Part shown: positions 34,449 to 44,980 of the stretch, in pieces
How positions within the stretch are numbered: the stretch's first letter is position 1
Layout: every line of letters starts with the position of its first letter
NCBI GenBank assembly: GCA_942159475.1
Contig: OW804097.1
Coordinates: 50,302,986 to 50,366,985, forward strand
Direction: 5' to 3'
DNA: 64,000 nt
DNA from: Sthenelais limicola
Taxonomy: Eukaryota > Annelida > Polychaeta > Phyllodocida > Sigalionidae
Notes under the pieces: generated by a model
What the model was told of the DNA's origin: nothing
What the model saw: the letters and a program-made list of their open reading frames with translations, nothing else
The model's database searches: none
Translations under genes and position numbers: made by a program

Positions 34449-35935
34449 CATATGGCCATTTCCACCAATTTGACAACATTTGGGCCCCTAGACACCCCCA
34501 GAATACCAAAAAATAATTTTTACTTTTATCAGTTGATTTGTTATTTTCTATCAACCTCATATATATGCACATTAAACTGTCAAGTTTGGAACCATTCTGA
34601 TTATTAGTAATTTTTCTACAGGGGGGTCGAAAAATAGATCCCAAATATGAAAAAATGCCAAAAATAGCATGTCGAATAATGGTACATATTTCTACATAAA
34701 TGAGGATTTAAATTAGAAATAGATAAAACAAATATGCACATAATGCATTGAACTATTTTGTACTTGATAGGTCTCGACATAAGGATCATAACACCTTTTA
34801 TTTGGTGAAAATATTCTAACTAGAAGAAAAGTTATAGCCAAATAACCATTCTGTAATGGTAATGATAATGGCAGCGGCAAGGGTGACAGGTCATTGACCC
34901 CTCTGCCCACATTATTATGCATGTATACACATTATATAACTCATTATAATTATTTAGAATATATATAACATTCATTACCCTCGTTTACTTTTTTAAGTTA
35001 ACTTGAATACTTGAATTGATTGTTCCTGTTCTGTTTAAGTATTTAGAGACAATTTCTTTTAGGGTAAATGTTCTAATATTATATATATATGTTAGGAATA
35101 TAATTTCTGACATTTAGTGACGGTAGACGTGACGTAGACAACGTGACGAAGACGACAAAAGCGTGACGAAGATTTTTTTAGCATTTTCCCTTGAAAATCA
35201 TTTAAAAACGACTCGGAAATTCTTAAGTTCAGTCTACATAGATTGCTATTAAGCAAAGTTAATAATAAATGTCAAATTTAAAGTTTATTATTAAATTTAT
35301 GCCTTGTAAGGCTCTACAAAACCCTAAAATAGGTGTGACGAAGACGACATGGGCTAGGGTACCCACCCCCTTTTGCTGCCATGTTATTTCTCTGCTATTA
35401 TTCAAGAAAAACTCAAATCAATACATCTGATGTTGTATATCTATGTAATCCCATGCATTCTATCATTATTCATCAAAATTTGATATATTTTTTTTTTATT
35501 TATTTATTTGTTCCACCTTAGGCACACAGCGTGACGAAGACGACATGGGGGGGTACCCACAATTTTTTTTTTAAATTTTGATGGCTTTTGGCCAAAAAAA
35601 TTTTTTTTTTGCATTTTTTTTTTACACAGATCATATTCACGTAACCTACTATCACAACATATAAAAAAAAATGTTCAATTTTGAAGATTATTTAGAAATT
35701 TAGCAATTCCACGGACTAATGGCTGTTAAAAAAAACGATTTTTGCCTCCAAAATGGGATTTTGAAATTAAAAAAAAAAAAAAATTGGGCAAAAAATGCCA
35801 AAAATGTTGTTCCACAGGTTGGTAGAACCATCCAATCAAAAAAAAATATCAAAATAATGATAATAAACTTGATTTAAGCCCATTTTACCCCTTTCCACGG
35901 TTGGGGGCCAAATGTTGTCAAATTGGTGGAATTGG
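34449..35935. mobile_element. Foldback element inserted in ORF E (copy 2)
   Basis: Its arms (CCACCAATTTGACAACATTT at the left and the reverse complement near 35915-35925) bound an AT-rich, non-coding interior. Three copies of GTGACGAAGACGACATGG-like motifs lie at about 35150, 35334 and 35531, at a period of about 180-200 bases. This mirrors the three-motif layout in the copy 1 insert but with a different motif sequence. The left part of the interior aligns with copy 1 at roughly 70-75 percent. Confidence 0.65.
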
Positions 35936-36449
35936 CCATATATAGTTCAATTTGCCATACATCCACGGGTAGGGATAAGTGATACCTGATAGTTGCTTCT
36001 GACATCTCTGTTAGTTTGTCTAAAAATTGTACCGCTTCCTCCAGTGTTTCTGGAAATAGACCCCTCATTCGCGGGCGATACATATTTAATGTTTCATACA
36101 GCAAATCCGTTATAATGCTCACTGAATCCTGTAGTCGCCTTAACGGCGTGAGGGTATGCCGCTCTGTTATATTGACTGACAAGGTGCGAATTGGTTCATA
36201 GCGCAATCCTCTCAAGAAATCAAACCCAGCCTTTCGCAACCTCACGATGTGCGTTTCTTTTTGCAGCCTCCTGATCGGCTCAAACTCTGGGTATTGTTCA
36301 TGTGGGGGAAGCATGTAAAACTTCAGGACCCCCATCAATAACCAGTTAGCCTTAACCTGTTGGTTTAGAATGGCAGTCATTCTTGCTGCTCTGTCATTTC
36401 TTCTAACAATCTCCGCATTTATCCTCTCATTCCCTCTGATCTTGTTCAT
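35936..36449 (-). CDS. Retroelement accessory ORF E (copy 2)
   Basis: It starts at ATG 36449 (context GGGCAAAATG) and reads about 170 residues before entering the foldback; the original C-terminus lies at 34333-34448. The protein is basic and helical, with YMLPPHEQYPEFEPIRRL near residue 50 and LFPETLEEAVQFL near residue 130. The first motif aligns with ORFs A (FLAPSAECYGQCPDRRL) and C (MLLPSAIKYPEQLPEHRL). No database family is recognised by eye. The role is unknown, and position between pol and env suggests an accessory protein. Confidence 0.6.
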
Positions 36450-36771
36450 TTTGCCCGAACTGCCTCAAGTATAACTATCTTCCAATGTCAATGCAAACCT
36501 CGATGTAGATCTCCCTTCCCGTCAGCTCTTATTATACTATATACTTATACCACCCCCATCTCCCCCCCCCCCACCCTCCCCAACATTCCTACTATACCTC
36601 CTTGTTGTATCAGATCGGCTTATTTTCGACCCTCACAGTCTTGCTTCCCCTCCCCCATAGCAACTGGAGACGTTCTCTAATCGTCCATAACATATATAGA
36701 CAGTGTGTATTACATGGGAATGTCCCTCTCGTTCACGGTCCTGTCAGACCCTAATAACTTGCCTCTCACAT

Positions 36772-37344
36772 TCAAATATTTGGCAGGAATTTCTCTGGAA
36801 GTATATCACGAATGTTCGTAAAATCCATTCTTGAGTTCATACATGAGAAAACAAGTCCCCTTGGCAAGCTTGAGCGTTCTTGCAAGTATGGAATCAGTTT
36901 ATGTTCCTTTGCATCATTTACACATTCCAACCTATACTCTTCTGCACAGTATACTGCCAAGATATCCATTAATACTTCTGCAGTTGCTTTCATTAGTTGA
37001 GTCAACTTTTCCGATATCGTTACAGCTGACTGTGCTTGAATGATACTTCTCATGCGGCCTCCGCTTGTCGTTATTCGCACAATCGGCTGACAACCCCTGC
37101 TTTCTGCATAAATCCTACATCGTTCTTTCAAAATATAAATATATGTGTCCCGTTTCAATCGCATTTCAGGTTGCAAATACGCGGTACCACCCCTCTCCCT
37201 AGGTTCGGTAATAAAATATCTCATTGCTCTGACCAGCATAATTCCTACTTTTTTCTTTTGTCTTCTTAATATCCTCATTTCTTCTTCTCCCAATCTTTCC
37301 TTTTCCAAGCGACATTTTTCTCTCGCTAATTCTTTTGTATTCAT
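36772..37344 (-). CDS. Retroelement accessory ORF D (copy 2)
   Basis: This is an intact frame of 190 codons from ATG 37344. The N-terminus is a highly charged helix (KERLGEEEMRILRRQKKK). ITEPRERGGTAYLQPEMRL follows at about residue 50 and aligns with the first shared motif of the array. SLPRGLVFSCMNSRM and IRDILPEK near the end align with ORF A (FIPADLIHMIMTEE, IKRLCP). The stop is followed by a donor-like sequence (consensus GGTAAGT in copy 1, GGCAAGT here). The C-terminal half is conserved in copy 1 (18588-18914). Function is unknown. Confidence 0.65.
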   Translation of the reverse strand: MNTKELAREKCRLEKERLGEEEMRILRRQKKKVGIMLVRAMRYFITEPRERGGTAYLQPEMRLKRDTYIYILKERCRIYAESRGCQPIVRITTSGGRMRSIIQAQSAVTISEKLTQLMKATAEVLMDILAVYCAEEYRLECVNDAKEHKLIPYLQERSSLPRGLVFSCMNSRMDFTNIRDILPEKFLPNI

Positions 37345-38323
37345 GATGAAATCCCCTCGAATATTGCGCTTGTTCAGTGTGCCACAACTTCGACAGACCT
37401 TCTAGCGTCCCGGTATATCAGGCACCCTCTCTTCTGTTTCTTTTTTTTCTCATTATCTTTTATTACCCCATAACTCTTTTAGTAGCCATCCCCACCCATT
37501 TCGTTCAACTCATGTGAAATTTCTCCCATAATTTGTTATGAGTTGGTCTTTCTCTCCCAGTCATATCCATAAACAGCGGCGCGTTCCTGCCCCTTCTCTG
37601 CTGATCATGTGACCCTTTCCCCATGACAAGATCTGGTTTTAACTGCGCGCAACTATCCCCCTGTCTATACCATTGCATATGCCAGACTGGGTTTTCAATC
37701 TCAATTTTCGCAAGTAACCATAGCCGAATATTATTTCATGCCTTTCTTCTGACAGTCCCATGGGTTTCGCGATCACATATTCGTTGTCTTAACCTTTATT
37801 AACTAATTAACCCAGAGCGCTAGCGTGGACCCTGGCGCAGAAATGTTATGCTCCTTTCCCCGACAATCATATTTTACACCAACATTCTTGCTTATTCTCA
37901 TACCAACAATTGTTTGAATGCATATCAGCGGAGCATCAATCACGTGACATGTCAGTACTAACTCACAACAGTCACCTATGTGAGATAAGCCCGTCTGCTA
38001 TCATAAATGGGTCCCGCCTAATCACATCCAAGCATCGGGTTTCATGAATTACTAAGTTTCTACAAGATTATACATTTCATTTCATCATTTTCCCAATGGC
38101 CCAATCATCAAGTTTCTCGAATTACTGAATCATTTATCATAGATTACACTCTCCCTTTTGCCACATCCCACGATCCCATTCAAGCCAGTTCGTGACGTCA
38201 CCCATCGCATTAACAGCTTGAGTATCTGATTCAAATGTATTACATTACCTACTCTGCTGATGGTGCGTTATGCCAACTTCATTATTAAAATTCTAGAATC
38301 ATACTTACTGGAACAAGTAACCA
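37345..38323 (-). other. Spacer between ORFs C and D
   Basis: No reading frame of note is seen. The plus strand is pyrimidine-rich near 37430-37500. A GTAAGT donor (GT at 38308-38307) lies shortly after the ORF C stop at 38324. Confidence 0.4.
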
Positions 38324-38863
38324 TCAGGCATCCAACCACGTGACCGCACTTCCAATCCTAATTACTTCTTCTAATGATGTCTTCACCTTCCTTCTAGAGA
38401 AACTAGACATTGCCATGATCCTTCTAATATCACAATCTTGGCGGTTTCTTCTCTGCCAGAATCGTCTCCTTAAGTAATTGGTTGAATAGTGGTTAAGCAC
38501 CACCGTCAACATCCTGTGGATTTGGTGCAAAATTGCTTTTACTCTCTTTTTAATATCCATCTTTTGCAGACTCCTATTAGAAAATAACTTCCCAGGTTTC
38601 TCCCCTAGTTGTTGTAGGAATCTTCCACAGTTTTCATAGATAGCTAGCAAGTGCCATTCCACCTCTAGTCGATGTTCGGGCAGTTGCTCGGGGTATTTTA
38701 TCGCTGATGGCAGCAGCATGAACTTATATATTTTAATATATAATATTGACGCATCCTTGACTGCCTTTCTATTGTATGCAACCATTATCAATGTCCAGAG
38801 CTTTTTGCGTGTGTCGTCAGACAGCGCACAGCTCCCCTCTTTTCGTCGGCCAGTCAAAATCAT
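38324..38863 (-). CDS. Retroelement accessory ORF C (copy 2)
   Basis: This is an intact frame of 179 codons from ATG 38863. It carries MLLPSAIKYPEQLPEHRL followed by EVEWHLLAIYENCGRFL, the clearest match to ORF A (FLAPSAECYGQCPDRRL, NEWYLWHMY). Basic residues are clustered near RRRFWQRRNRQ. It has no cysteine motif, signal peptide or membrane segment. A CAGTAAGTATG donor follows 16 bases after the stop. The product is not recognised; a nucleic-acid-binding role would suit the charge but is only a guess. Confidence 0.6.
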   Translation of the reverse strand: MILTGRRKEGSCALSDDTRKKLWTLIMVAYNRKAVKDASILYIKIYKFMLLPSAIKYPEQLPEHRLEVEWHLLAIYENCGRFLQQLGEKPGKLFSNRSLQKMDIKKRVKAILHQIHRMLTVVLNHYSTNYLRRRFWQRRNRQDCDIRRIMAMSSFSRRKVKTSLEEVIRIGSAVTWLDA

Positions 38864-40257
38864 CTATTTCCATCTTCATGTCCCCTCCCCCCCCTCTGCC
38901 CATACGATCAACTATCATACCCCCTGTCTTTCGTTGCATATTTTCTCCATGTTTTATTCCTGCTCGATCGCCCCTCCCCCCCCCCTCCACGCAGTTATCT
39001 TGTAGTGTTCTATAACCGACCAGGCCATATTGCTATGGAAACGCTTTGCTTGTCCCCGTATATACGGTATTATTGTTTTTCTACCCTCACCTCTCTATTC
39101 GTATCCCTGCACCAGGTCCCAAAAGACATCCTGGTAGATTACTAATTTATCCCTTAGCCACTAACTCTCTTTTCCTCATGTTTCTATTTTTCCCTGTGTG
39201 TTACAAGAAAAATTAATAGTGATAGATATACAACTTAACAATTAATATCTTACTACGTGTGATACTTTTTAAATTTTTTCTTACTGCGTGTGATACTAGA
39301 CATAGATTCGCCACTTAGCAGATCCATTTCTGCCAGTGATCCTAACTTCTGAAAATATCAGTTGTATATGAATTCAAAATCTACCCGCCCAACAAAATAA
39401 TCTTTTATCTTCCAGAACCCTTACTGCTTGTAATTTTAAATACCTCTATTGTCACCAGCAGGTCTATTTCGTTGTTCACACCAACTTTTCTTTTGAAATA
39501 TCAGTTATATAGGGATTCACTGACGCAAGTTGCCGTTCTCACCACAAGCAAAGGTGACTCACCCATTAATTCTCAGTCTAATCTTACCATTCATATATTT
39601 TTCTAATTTATGATCAATACGAACATTCCTCGCGTCGACCGAGCTCCCCCTTATCTCATTGTTTTTGCGCGAGGCCCTGGTCCTTTCTGATGACCTGATA
39701 ATGAGCGTTCTTCACAAGCACCTCCCCTTTTGAGCCCTTTTCATTACGTCAATCAAATATTTTTTATTTAAATGGCACACCTCTTTTAACCAAATATGGG
39801 GGGTGTCCCTTTCCTGGTTTTATGATTCACTTGATCAGATCCTGCAGCCTTCATTAGACCTCAGGACTACACTAGTGAACTTAACCAACTCTAACTTACA
39901 AGACATTGCCATGGATCCCCGAGAACTCCATCTCATAATTGACGACCAGGAGGTGGTGGTGGTACGAGAGAGGTGGACATTGTCTGACCTCGGCCACCTC
40001 CTGGTCCACGGACTATTACTAAAAGGGTCAAGGTGGGCCCTTCGATTCGCCATCGACTACTTCAGAAGGCCGCCTTAGTTTTAGTTTTAGCCATAGTTCT
40101 TCAGTTAACTTAGGTTAGTGTAGGTAGTTACCCTTATTTATTCAGTTATATTAAGTTACTATTTATCCAAGATACCTGCATCCCAGACCCAAGTCAATCA
40201 CCTATAGCATCCATCTCTTCCTGCCTACTACTTAAAGGTGAGTTCCTATCTTTACCC
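38864..40257. other. Spacer between ORFs B and C with an antisense ORF
   Basis: It contains poly-C tracts at 38880-38895 and 38970-38990 and AT-rich sequence. No minus-strand coding is seen. The only feature of note is a plus-strand frame at 39803-40078, listed separately. Confidence 0.4.
39803..40078 (+). CDS. Antisense small ORF, 55-91 aa
   Basis: This plus-strand frame from 39803 (or from the better-placed ATG at 39911) ends at TAG 40078. From 39911 it reads MDPRELHLIIDDQEVVVVRE and then a leucine-rich, tryptophan-containing stretch. GC content and codon variety rise exactly over this frame. It runs opposite to all neighbouring retroelement ORFs and has no recognised relative. It could be an antisense accessory gene, part of another small insert, or chance. 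Confidence 0.3.
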   Translation: MSLSWFYDSLDQILQPSLDLRTTLVNLTNSNLQDIAMDPRELHLIIDDQEVVVVRERWTLSDLGHLLVHGLLLKGSRWALRFAIDYFRRPP

Positions 40258-40830
40258 TTACCTGCCTACCTTTGTCAATACCCATATATTTCTCATTGTG
40301 TGGACCATTATATACCCTGAGGGACGCATGTAGTATGTCAATGATACGATGTAGTAACCATGATACTCACAGAAGCGCCGACATTTTGACACTGGTATCC
40401 ATTCTTCGAGCCTCTTGTCCTTCCAACTCCATTGTTCACACATTAATTCTCCCATTTCAGTTTCTGTTATTCCTGTATTGCTTGCCAACAGTCTAATTAT
40501 AGTATCCCTATGGTAATTACATGGCCGCATTCGTAGCATAGTACGGATGAAGAAGCATGTCATCATTGACATGTATATGTACTGTTGCTTTCGCGTGCGA
40601 AGGTGCCAATTCATATGATTGACAGCCCTTCTAGCCATTCTGTCAGGCATTTCTTGCGCCAAGAATCGAGAAGCCTCCCACCATAGATCCCTTAAATGTG
40701 ATTCCATTTCAATTCTTCTCCTAGCACTAGCTCCCCTAAATCTCAGGTGTTCTCTCTGCATATATAGGCGCGCTAATCTCACCACCATTACAATGTGAGT
40801 TTTTTCCTTCCTGGTAATAGGATGCGACAT
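40258..40830 (-). CDS. Retroelement accessory ORF B (copy 2)
   Basis: This is an intact frame of 190 codons from ATG 40830. A plausible acceptor (GCTGTTCTCAG) lies about 45 bases upstream. FRGASARRRIEMESHL at about residue 33 takes the place of the shared motif, with weaker similarity than A, C and E. The C-terminus reads IWVLTK directly before GTAGGC and CAGGTAAGG donors, like VWVIVR before GTAAGT in ORF A. It is rich in Arg, Met and Trp. Function unknown. Confidence 0.6.
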   Translation of the reverse strand: MSHPITRKEKTHIVMVVRLARLYMQREHLRFRGASARRRIEMESHLRDLWWEASRFLAQEMPDRMARRAVNHMNWHLRTRKQQYIYMSMMTCFFIRTMLRMRPCNYHRDTIIRLLASNTGITETEMGELMCEQWSWKDKRLEEWIPVSKCRRFCEYHGYYIVSLTYYMRPSGYIMVHTMRNIWVLTKVGR

Positions 40831-40930
40831 TTCCTCACTGATAACCTATGCTCAATGTTGTTCTCTTTCTACTGAGAACAGCTTGCATGGTCCTACCCCT
40901 TTTAACTCCTCCCTTTTGCTTGAAAACACC

Positions 40931-41458
40931 TTACAGAAATGCCTTGTGTCTATATCGGCCGTCTGCAATAGTCTGAGTAATTTTACTTACCCTCACGATC
41001 ACCCAGACCCCTGGACACAGCCTTTTGATGTCGAGTATATCTATTTCTTCCGTCATAATCATGTGAATTAGGTCTGCTGGTATGAAGGTGAGGCCACAAA
41101 CGTATTGATAGAGTACCATCCTATCGCATCGTACATATGCAAGTCGCTTCTGTTCTACCTCCAGGGACAAGATGTTCATTATTAGTCTTGGAATCAGGAC
41201 ATGGGCAATAAACTTATGTTGTTGGTATCTTGTTCTAGAGAGCGGGAACACATTTATAATCTGTCTTAATTTGTCGTTTGTCAACTTTAAATCCGAATAC
41301 ATGTGCCACAAGTACCATTCATTTGCCAGTCTCCTGTCTGGGCACTGCCCATAGCATTCAGCTGAGGGCGCGAGGAATATTCTCAGCAACCTAATCAGTA
41401 AACGTTCTACGTCAAACATATCCTGTACCCTCATGGCTGCAATGTGGAGCGTGTTCAT
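40931..41458 (-). CDS. Retroelement accessory ORF A (copy 2)
   Basis: This is an intact frame of 175 codons from ATG 41458, the first ORF after integrase. FLAPSAECYGQCPDRRL near residue 30 and NEWYLWHMY next to it are shared with ORF C. The C-terminal FIPADLIHMIM and IKRLCP are shared with ORF D. A consensus donor, GAGGGTAAGT (GT at 40990-40989), sits within the last 20 codons, so splicing would give a different C-terminus. It is basic and largely helical, with no signal or membrane segment. Function unknown. Confidence 0.6.
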   Translation of the reverse strand: MNTLHIAAMRVQDMFDVERLLIRLLRIFLAPSAECYGQCPDRRLANEWYLWHMYSDLKLTNDKLRQIINVFPLSRTRYQQHKFIAHVLIPRLIMNILSLEVEQKRLAYVRCDRMVLYQYVCGLTFIPADLIHMIMTEEIDILDIKRLCPGVWVIVRVSKITQTIADGRYRHKAFL

Positions 41459-42561
41459 CGTAACTCCTCTGTTAGCCTTTTCCTTCGCAATTTAACACAG
41501 CCTATTACCGCCTCTCTTAGGCAACTACTATCCTCCCTTATTTAATTACCTTCCCTCCATCGCTTCCCGAGTTGCTGACATATTTTAGTTCTTTATTTCT
41601 TGCTCGCGGCCTGATCTATTCATGCAACCAGTCGCTGCATTCTCCTCTGGCTTTTCTTTCCTGCTTCTCCTAACACTAACAATTCTGCCCATGTCCCCCA
41701 GCCTTTCTGATTTATTCTGAGTATCTAACATTTTTTCTTTCCCATTACAATTCCTTACATAAACAATTTTACCCTTTAATTATGATAAATTAGCCACCTT
41801 TTCCACCCTTTTTTCTCGGACAAGCAAAGCTATCCTTCTTTACTTTTGCCATTTTTCTTCCTTTTTATCTTACAGCACCTGATATACTCATTTTTACCTT
41901 ATGACAATACTAGGGTAATTACTTTCACCCTTTTTCTCGGATAAGCAAAGCTTTCTCACTCCCACCTTATGACATAGCTCCCGCAACCCATTTAACTTCT
42001 ATTATCGTGGTGTGAACATGAGCCCAAACAGGAGCCATGTTTTTGCAGGCATCAAATTAAACCCAATCCCTCTTTTTCTCTACCCGAATGTACCCGAGTT
42101 ACACGCGATAACTCCCTCCGATCAAGCGCGGTCCGCTGCCTTGTTTATACTATTTATAGCCAGTTTCGTACGAAACCGATACCGCTCCTCTTCTTACTCC
42201 GAGTCACCGTGTTACTTATTTCCTCGTACTTCCTTTAATATAATTCTTTGGCCTCTAACAATTCCCCCTTACCATACCCCTCTTTTTATTCGGAGACACA
42301 TACCCTACCAGTTCCCATTATTCTAATTCCATTCCTCATCGGTCTTTCTTTTATCAGTTCCCACCTTCCCGTTTCACTCCTCCCCAACCCTTACGTGTGA
42401 CAGACTATACTTCCTGCGCGCTCCGTGGTTATAGCCGTACAACCACAACAGCTGTTCAACAGTCCATTCGCTCAAGCCTGATACATTATATATTGTTAAC
42501 TCGCCCTTGCCAAGGCATTATGTACTGCAATTCTTTTAACATGACAATGTCACTCACCCCA
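41459..42561 (-). other. Spacer between integrase and ORF A
   Basis: No coding frame is supported. A TTTTCTCGGAcAAGCAAAGC-type sequence occurs at 41811 and again at 41932, about 120 bases apart. The plus strand is C/T-rich (minus purine-rich), resembling a polypurine stretch, but no LTR match was found here. Confidence 0.4.
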
Positions 42562-44337
42562 TTATAGATCTTCCTCTGTTTCATTCTCAGGCCAATGGTG
42601 GCCTATTTCTTCTGTGCAGGCGATATCCTGCCACCCTCCTTCTTCCACGGGGCCCTCTTCTTCGTATTCGTGTAATGGTACCAAATCTGGGGACAGCAGT
42701 CTTTCCATAAAATGGCTTGTCCTAGCTATACTTACCGGCTTCAGGTGAGAGACATGCACCGGCCTTGGCAGTGTCACTCCAGTGTCCATTCTTCGCAGCT
42801 TAGTAGTGCACCCTGTGGGCCTAGCACAAACGAAGAAGGGGCCACAGAAATTTTTCTGCAGCTTGTATGCAGTGCCGGGCTGGAGGAGTCGATGAACCCT
42901 CATATATACTAAAGAACCCGGCTTCAATTTATGTGCACTAGCCTGCCTGTCATAGTATTCTTTCATTTTAGCCTAAGAAGTTAGCAGCGCCTCCTGAGCG
43001 AGGTCCCCATAGACTTCCTGTTTCTCCACGACCTTGCCCAACTGCTCCAAAAGGGGTCTCATTTCTCCCTCATATTCCTTCAGCACATTTTCGTGGGGCA
43101 GTCGCGGGAACCTTCCATACATGAGGAGATATGCTGGATAATTTGTTGTGCTAGAGTCCGACGCATTTATTGCAAAAACCACCGGCGCCACAAAATGGCA
43201 CTAATTCTTTTGTGCCTTGTCCACATATGCCCTCAGGGCTGTCTTCAAGACTCTATTAAGGCGTTCTATTTGACCTTGCGAGCGTGGGTAATATGGCGAA
43301 CCAAATACCTGTCTAATCCCCATCACAGTACAGAAATTTCTGAATAATTTGCTCGTAAATGACGAACCGTTATCGCTGAAAAGGGTACATGGTACCCCCA
43401 AGACAGCCACCACATGCTCAAAGAACTCAGCTATCAAGGTCTCCGACCTTATATCCTTTGTCGGCCAAGCCACACAGAACCTTGTAGCCACGTCACAGAT
43501 TGTATGCACGTATTTATAGCCCCTGTCTGACTCAGGCAGTGGGCCTATAGTGTCAATCTCGATGGCTTCCCATGGCACCTGTGATAGTTCCTTCACAGTC
43601 ATTGGCACTTTGATAGGATTATGATTTGGTTTCACCTCCAAACACTTCCTACAAGATCCAATATACTCGCTTATATCTCTAGCCATAGAGGGCCAGTAAT
43701 ATCTCGACGAAGCTATGCTAAGCATCTTTTTTACACCCAAATGTGCGCCTAAACCGACGTCGTGTATTTGGTGCAACAATTTCTCCACCATTGACTGGGG
43801 AACCACTAGCTGGGCTCTCTCCTCTATTTGGGCCTTTTTTGTTCTTGGAGGCACCCTGTACAAAATCCCCTTTGATAGCAAAAAGCAATCATGCTGCAGC
43901 AACACTCCCCTGGCTCTCGCGTTGTCTTTGGGAAGTTTTTCCCTCTCTATGTAATTTGTCATATCACTGCAAAATTCGTCAGTGATCTGTTCCTTCTCGA
44001 ATACTTCTCTTGTTCCTAGTGCCCCATATTCTGTGATAAGTTTTTCATAAAAGGCTGTCTCAGTGATTTGCACCTCTCGTGCCCTTACCCCTTTTCTTCT
44101 TCTTTCTTTTTGATACTTACCAACCAGTGATGGGACTCCAAGAGTTTTCCTCCTCCTAGAGATACCTTTGCTAATGAGGGTTTCCCCCTCTGGTGTTTCC
44201 TCCTCTGCTATTTCAGGCAGTGGCACCTCCGGGTCATTGTCAGGCTCGCTCTCCTCCCTTGTCGCTGTCACTGTGGTATGGGAAGCCATCATCATCCTTT
44301 TCGCCTCCCTCTGTGTCCGGCTCCGGCCTTGCTGCAC
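42562..44337 (-). pseudogene. pol: Integrase (copy 2)
   Basis: The frame contains the HHCC zinc region (HDVGLGAHLGVKKM, then SCRKCLE) and the integrase core: D in IDTIGPLPES, D in LFSDNGSSF and E in QGQIERLNRV. C-terminal sequence ends in an HVSHLKPVSI motif and an acidic tail. Two in-frame TAG stops, at about 43198 and 42967, break it. The frame also differs from that of the preceding RNase H part, so a frameshift lies between 44240 and 44337. The family role is insertion of the cDNA. No chromodomain is seen. Confidence 0.8.
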
Positions 44338-44650
44338 TCACCTGAATAATAGGAGTGTCATCCGTCTCGTCTCGCCTTTTGTTTCTAAGGCGTCCATTTT
44401 TCAGGATTGACGGTCTCCTATACTTTCTAATAGGCGATGCCTCTAGTATCTCCTCCTCATTGTAGAATCGGATGTGATTTACTGCCTTGAACCTTACCTG
44501 TCTTTGTTGTCCCCCGTGCTCTTCTCTAGCTGTTATGCCATCCCCAAAATATGGCATTCTTGACAAAATATCGGCCGTGATGTTACATTTTCCTTTGATG
44601 TGTTTCATCGTGAAGTCAAAATTGCTGAACCAGTCGATCCATCGCGCCAT
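44240..44650 (-). pseudogene. pol: RNase H C-terminal part and linker (copy 2)
   Basis: It reads MARWIDWFSNFDFTMKHIKG then NITADILSR, the conserved end of the gypsy RNase H domain, followed by a charged linker towards integrase. It is out of frame by one with 44652-44979, because of a one-base change close to 44655. Confidence 0.7.
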
Positions 44651-44651
44651 T

Positions 44652-44977
44652 CTACCTGAGATCCTGCTTAGCGTTTAGTGCCAACAGTGCCGCATGATCA
44701 GTGTATACATCGAAGTGGCTGCCTAGTACATAGTGCTTAAACTTGTGCATGCCATAGCGGACCGCTACCAATTCCTTCTCTGTAGCAGAGAAATTTTGTT
44801 CTGCCGATGACAGACTTCTTCCTGCAAATGCAACAGGTCTATGGAAATAATTATCGTGCAACTGGGTCAACACGATGCCAATACCTACGCGGGAAGCATC
44901 ACACCAGATGGTGAACTGTTTCTCATAGTCTGGATATCTTAGGACGACATCCTCACACATTGATCGCTTTACAGCTT
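44652..44977 (-). pseudogene. pol: RNase H N-terminal part (copy 2)
   Basis: CDASRVGIGIVLTQ, RPVAFAGRSLSSAEQNFSAT, EKELVAVRYG and YTDHAALLAL are the standard gypsy RNase H motifs, including the catalytic D-E-D. The upstream end is separated from the RT part by the 44981-48744 insert. Confidence 0.8.
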
Positions 44978-44980
44978 TAA

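Noticed and set aside
41459..42561. 3' LTR directly after integrase
   Set aside because: No match to the probable 5' LTR sequence (53117-53515) could be seen, and env and accessory ORFs continue downstream.
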